This document shows positions 61,324-64,000 of a stretch of 64,000 nt of DNA, piece after piece. The stretch covers positions 744,001 through 808,000 of the forward strand of contig MBPM02000017.1 in the NCBI GenBank assembly GCA_001695595.3. Direction: 5' to 3'. The position numbers were made by a program, and so were the translations under genes. Numbering within the stretch: position 1 is the first letter of the stretch; every line of letters begins with the position of its first letter. This stretch comes from Plasmopara viticola. Its lineage: Eukaryota > Oomycota > Peronosporomycetes > Peronosporales > Peronosporaceae. The notes under the pieces are model-generated. The model was not told the DNA's origin, searched no databases, and saw only the letters and a program-made list of their open reading frames with translations.

Positions 61324-62421
61324 TCATGTGTACATTATCTCCAAACGTACCGGTGCATTCTGTTGTGAAATTGTACGCTTGACCACTCGAGGCTGTTTTA
61401 GTGCATCCCACATTGGCATCACTAAGGTTGTACGAAGGCTAGACGGTATCGCCATTTCATCAAGGGTTTCGAGAGATGAGCGAATATTATCATCAGTCCA
61501 GTCCATCTTTTGCAGTCTTTCCACCATGTGTTTGGCGAGATTCTCTTTGGGGTTAATGTCAGACGCCTTCCTCGCGAGCAAATTTAAAAGAAAGGCATCG
61601 TTTTCGATTTTTTTACCCACACTCAGACGTTGGAATGCAACTTCAATCGATGCGCCCTTTCCGATGATTGAGAAGAACGCGTCCAATTTTTCAGAATAGG
61701 TTTTTGCGTTGAGAAAAAGCTCCGTTTCCAGTGTAGAAAACCACTCAGAGCCAGCCTCCTGATTGTTCATCATTTTCTGCATTCTCTTCACCACGTCATC
61801 ACGCTGGTCTCCTCGATAATGCGCATAACGCACAAAATCCCTTTTAGAGTCAGTTTCTCCCTTTTTAATGCCTTTGGCCATCTTGCCTAGCAGCAGATTC
61901 TCAAAGCGTTTTGCAGTTTCCGCCGTATTAATTCTTTCAATCCCATTCGCAAGGATTGCATCGACTCCGCCATTGACATCGTCGTGAAACTGCCTCAACA
62001 AGGTTTCAAGAATCAGCTGTTCAGCATTGTGTTTGTACGTTCCCCATACTTTACCTTCCCACATTATAAATTGCTCGCTCGCGAAAAAACCTACTGGTTT
62101 TACGCTTTTGACTTTGAAAGACTGGAATAACTCAGCGACATGATCGATGGGGGTCGAATTTGGGACATTTTTTTGGCTTAAGAGCTTCCCAACCCGGAAA
62201 CTTGACCAATTCAGTACGCCTGGTGAAGCTGCGGATTTTAAGGAACGCGCAGGCCATCGCTGTCGTGCATCAAGTGGGTCGGTGATAGACGGTGAATCTG
62301 GGCCATACTTTTGAGACTCCTCAGCACCAGAAATTTTTGTTGTCCCGTTGGCAGTTTTACACAAGGTGAACACAGCGACCATCGTCAGCGTCACGACACA
62401 ACAAAAACGCGTCGAGACCAT
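61324..62421 (-). CDS. secreted WY-type effector candidate, degenerate RXLR (RSLK)
   Basis: A 365-residue paralog of the protein at 16636-17649. The ATG at 62421 opens a signal peptide (1 to about 24, core VVTLTMVAVFTLCKTA). The frame stays open for 83 codons upstream, but a core promoter lies inside that stretch (62465-62480), so the shorter start is chosen. WPARSLK (56-62) gives R59-S-L-K, aligned with R-L-L-Q of the paralog and close to RXLR. A WY-like unit follows around 112-160 (W121, then FHDDVNGGVDAI). The C-terminal helices end in a basic, QN-containing tail longer than the paralog's. Intact and intronless, in contrast to the broken copy at 57159-59191. A LINE-derived element lies about 610 bp upstream. 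Host target unknown. Confidence 0.85.
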   Translation of the reverse strand: MVSTRFCCVVTLTMVAVFTLCKTANGTTKISGAEESQKYGPDSPSITDPLDARQRWPARSLKSAASPGVLNWSSFRVGKLLSQKNVPNSTPIDHVAELFQSFKVKSVKPVGFFASEQFIMWEGKVWGTYKHNAEQLILETLLRQFHDDVNGGVDAILANGIERINTAETAKRFENLLLGKMAKGIKKGETDSKRDFVRYAHYRGDQRDDVVKRMQKMMNNQEAGSEWFSTLETELFLNAKTYSEKLDAFFSIIGKGASIEVAFQRLSVGKKIENDAFLLNLLARKASDINPKENLAKHMVERLQKMDWTDDNIRSSLETLDEMAIPSSLRTTLVMPMWDALKQPRVVKRTISQQNAPVRLEIMYT

Positions 62422-62464
62422 GAATATTGTTGGTTTTGCAGTTGGCAAGTGAAGGCTGGAAGAG

Positions 62465-62480
62465 AAAATAGAAAATGAAA
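62465..62480 (-). promoter_or_regulatory. oomycete Inr-FPR core promoter of effector 61324-62421
   Basis: The minus strand reads TTTCATTTTCTATTTT, matching 13 of 16 positions of GCTCATTYYNCAWTTT. The leader to the ATG at 62421 would be about 55 nt. Confidence 0.65.
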
Positions 62481-63029
62481 AAGTGTGAGAGACCACAACT
62501 GCTTGCACTACCTTGGCACGAAGACACGTGCTGATGTGTTGAGTTTTCAATCTGATGATGAACCTGATCTCGAACTTTCCCACGGGATCAGTATTGGCTT
62601 GAAGAAGGATACCATACCTCACACTAGCGCTGCCTCTTGAGTGTGCGGATGATGAGTAACGTGCTCGCATTCACCAGCTGCCATTAGATTGCGAATCAGT
62701 GTTTTATGAATAAACCATCATTTTCACGTGCCACCACGTTTCTTTTACTTGTTTCCTGGATACACGCAATGTATGGGATCCCCTACCACGACAATCTTTG
62801 ACACCGTTCTTAAGAGAGCTGGTTTGTCAGCCGCACTTTTTAATTCACCACCTGGATCATTTTCTTATTTATAGTGGTATATTAAAAAAATACCGGATAA
62901 AATTCGGATGGTTGGAGTTCGCTCAACGCAGTTGATCCGCCTAGTAGATGTGGAAAGCGCTTCCCCTACAATTATGCTAGAAACATACAGTTACCGGCAA
63001 TACCTCGTGCCGGATGTCAATGTTATAAC
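62481..63029. other. upstream region of the intact effector
   Basis: No gene. It contains blocks shared with the left duplication unit (for example around 62783-62820 and 62920-62975). Confidence 0.5.
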
Positions 63030-63382
63030 ATAGAAAAAATCTATTTTCGGAAAAGGTTGGGGTGACGCCCTCCTTCCAAGCGCGGGGGCTAAATGCTCGC
63101 GCGCTTCGGGCAGGTGCTCTCGGGCATCTGCAGGTCTCTAACGAGTCTCACCCTCGACGCAACGGTCTCCAGCACCAGGGCGCCACCTGGGCTCTTACCA
63201 AGTCAGAAGTACACAAAATAATGGAAGACCCTCACGGCCTTGGTGCTGGCTACACTGCCCGCCGAACGAGACTCGACGTATGCGGACACCACTCTATGCC
63301 GTGGACTAGCCATAGAGCCTAGCACGTGCATAACTTGGCAACGCGGTAACGTAATACAATACAATACAATAGAAAAAATCTA
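63030..63382 (+). mobile_element. LINE-derived non-autonomous retroelement, short form, with TSD
   Basis: The body is 63044-63368, in plus orientation, with an ATACAATACAAT tail like the copy at 39544-39869. The repeats ATAGAAAAAATCTA at 63030-63043 and 63369-63382 are a perfect 14-bp target-site duplication. The matching position of the left duplication unit (about 59840-59870) has no insertion, so this copy came after the duplication. Confidence 0.93.
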
Positions 63383-64000
63383 CAAAAGTGATTGCACGAC
63401 CTTAAAGCGTCCGAATGTCTTTGATGACGTTTACATCAAAGAAAACTCTTCTCGTTTTGCTTAACCTAGCTCGCTCGCACGCCCTCGCATCATGCTGAGA
63501 TGGCTCGTAAGTCAACATCTCATCTTTATCGGCTAACTCGTGAGGGATCTCTTAGATTGATAAAGAGGGCTGATCGGCTGTCTCTTTCCTTTTCCCAGCG
63601 AGTGGGCGTGGCGCATGTCGTGTGGCCGTTTACTAACCGCTTAGAACGTTACACATAATTCTCTGGTAGAGCATCTCCGTGCACAGCTCTGACATTGTAC
63701 TGTCCATCACATAAGAAATGATTGGCAACAAAAGCCACGAAAGTAAACACGGCACATTGATGCAATTAAAAGCCTTAATAGGAAAGCAAGGATGTGCACT
63801 ATTTTTGGAAACGGGCTCGACACTGGGCTTGGGCACCGTCTCAAATTTCCAACCGTTGAGACGCGAACAAAGCGAGCCCGAAAGAGAGTAAGTTACGGCC
63901 TCGATTTTTCATGAGTCACCTACTGTTCTTTTATGAAAGCTTTTCTATTACTTTTTGTGTTGGAATGGTTAAGCAATTCTTGCAAAAATTCAGGTTCTTT
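63383..64000. other. upstream part of the right duplication unit
   Basis: No supported gene. It matches blocks at 59.87-60.32 kb. A 57-codon plus-strand frame at 63718-63891 has a partial counterpart at 60203 but no recognisable domain. Confidence 0.5.

Larger units (their letters stand above)
57111..63891. repeat. tandem segmental duplication carrying effector genes
   Basis: Two directly repeated units, about 57.11-60.4 kb and 61.09-63.89 kb, each hold in order a 3' flank, a minus-strand effector and its upstream region. Collinear upstream matches include 59560-59600 with 62783-62820, 59870-59945 with 63416-63500 and 60160-60320 with 63715-63880. The left unit holds the broken effector, the right unit the intact one. 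Each unit later received its own LINE-derived insertion at a different place. Confidence 0.75.

Noticed and set aside
1..64000. CRISPR arrays, rRNA genes, bacterial-type operons, LTR pairs
   Set aside because: No regularly spaced repeats, rRNA-like conserved blocks or long direct terminal repeats were seen; the window is eukaryotic.

Overview
The window looks like nuclear DNA of an oomycete in the Peronosporales (Phytophthora or downy mildew type). The main evidence is four secreted-effector loci with WY/LWY-type helical repeats and degenerate RXLR-like motifs. Their start codons lie about 40-60 nt downstream of sequences matching the oomycete Inr-FPR core promoter (TCATTYY followed by CAWTTT). 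The compact intronless genes, a pair of PLAC8-domain proteins and an SNF1/AMPK-type kinase fit the same group. Most of the sequence is gene-poor, AT-rich and full of decayed repeats, as expected of an effector-bearing, repeat-rich genome compartment. The species cannot be named from the sequence.

Layout. 1-11.1 kb: no supported gene, but a TTAA-bounded foldback DNA element at 5.2-6.1 kb. 11.2-21.6 kb: an effector-rich block. Two large LWY-type paralogs (11155-12681 minus, 19547-21085 plus) flank a smaller WY-type effector (16636-17649 minus), with three copies of a LINE-derived non-autonomous retroelement among them. 21.6-30.6 kb: no supported gene, one more copy of that element. 30.6-32.1 kb: tandem PLAC8 genes. 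35.9-39.1 kb: the housekeeping-like core, a TatA/TatB-like membrane protein and an SNF1-type kinase. 39.5 kb: another element copy. 40.9-46.6 kb: a decayed LINE on the minus strand whose reverse transcriptase motifs can still be read. 46.6-57.1 kb: no supported gene, but a perfect 31-bp-arm hairpin at 48.1 kb. 57.2-64 kb: a tandem segmental duplication carrying two more members of the smaller effector family. One (57159-59191) is a pseudogene split by the LINE-derived element; the other (61324-62421) is intact.

How it fits together. The intact effector genes probably encode proteins secreted by the pathogen to act in plant tissue; the one at 11155-12681 ends in a nuclear-localisation-like basic cluster. 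The LINE-derived family has two deletion forms, about 1.15 kb and 0.33 kb. Both keep the 5' start and the 3' tail of an endonuclease/reverse-transcriptase LINE, and several copies have clear target-site duplications. Copies lie in or within about 610 bp of all four effector loci except the one at 16636-17649, and one copy has broken an effector gene. The window therefore records duplication, promoter loss, transposon insertion and decay in one effector family.
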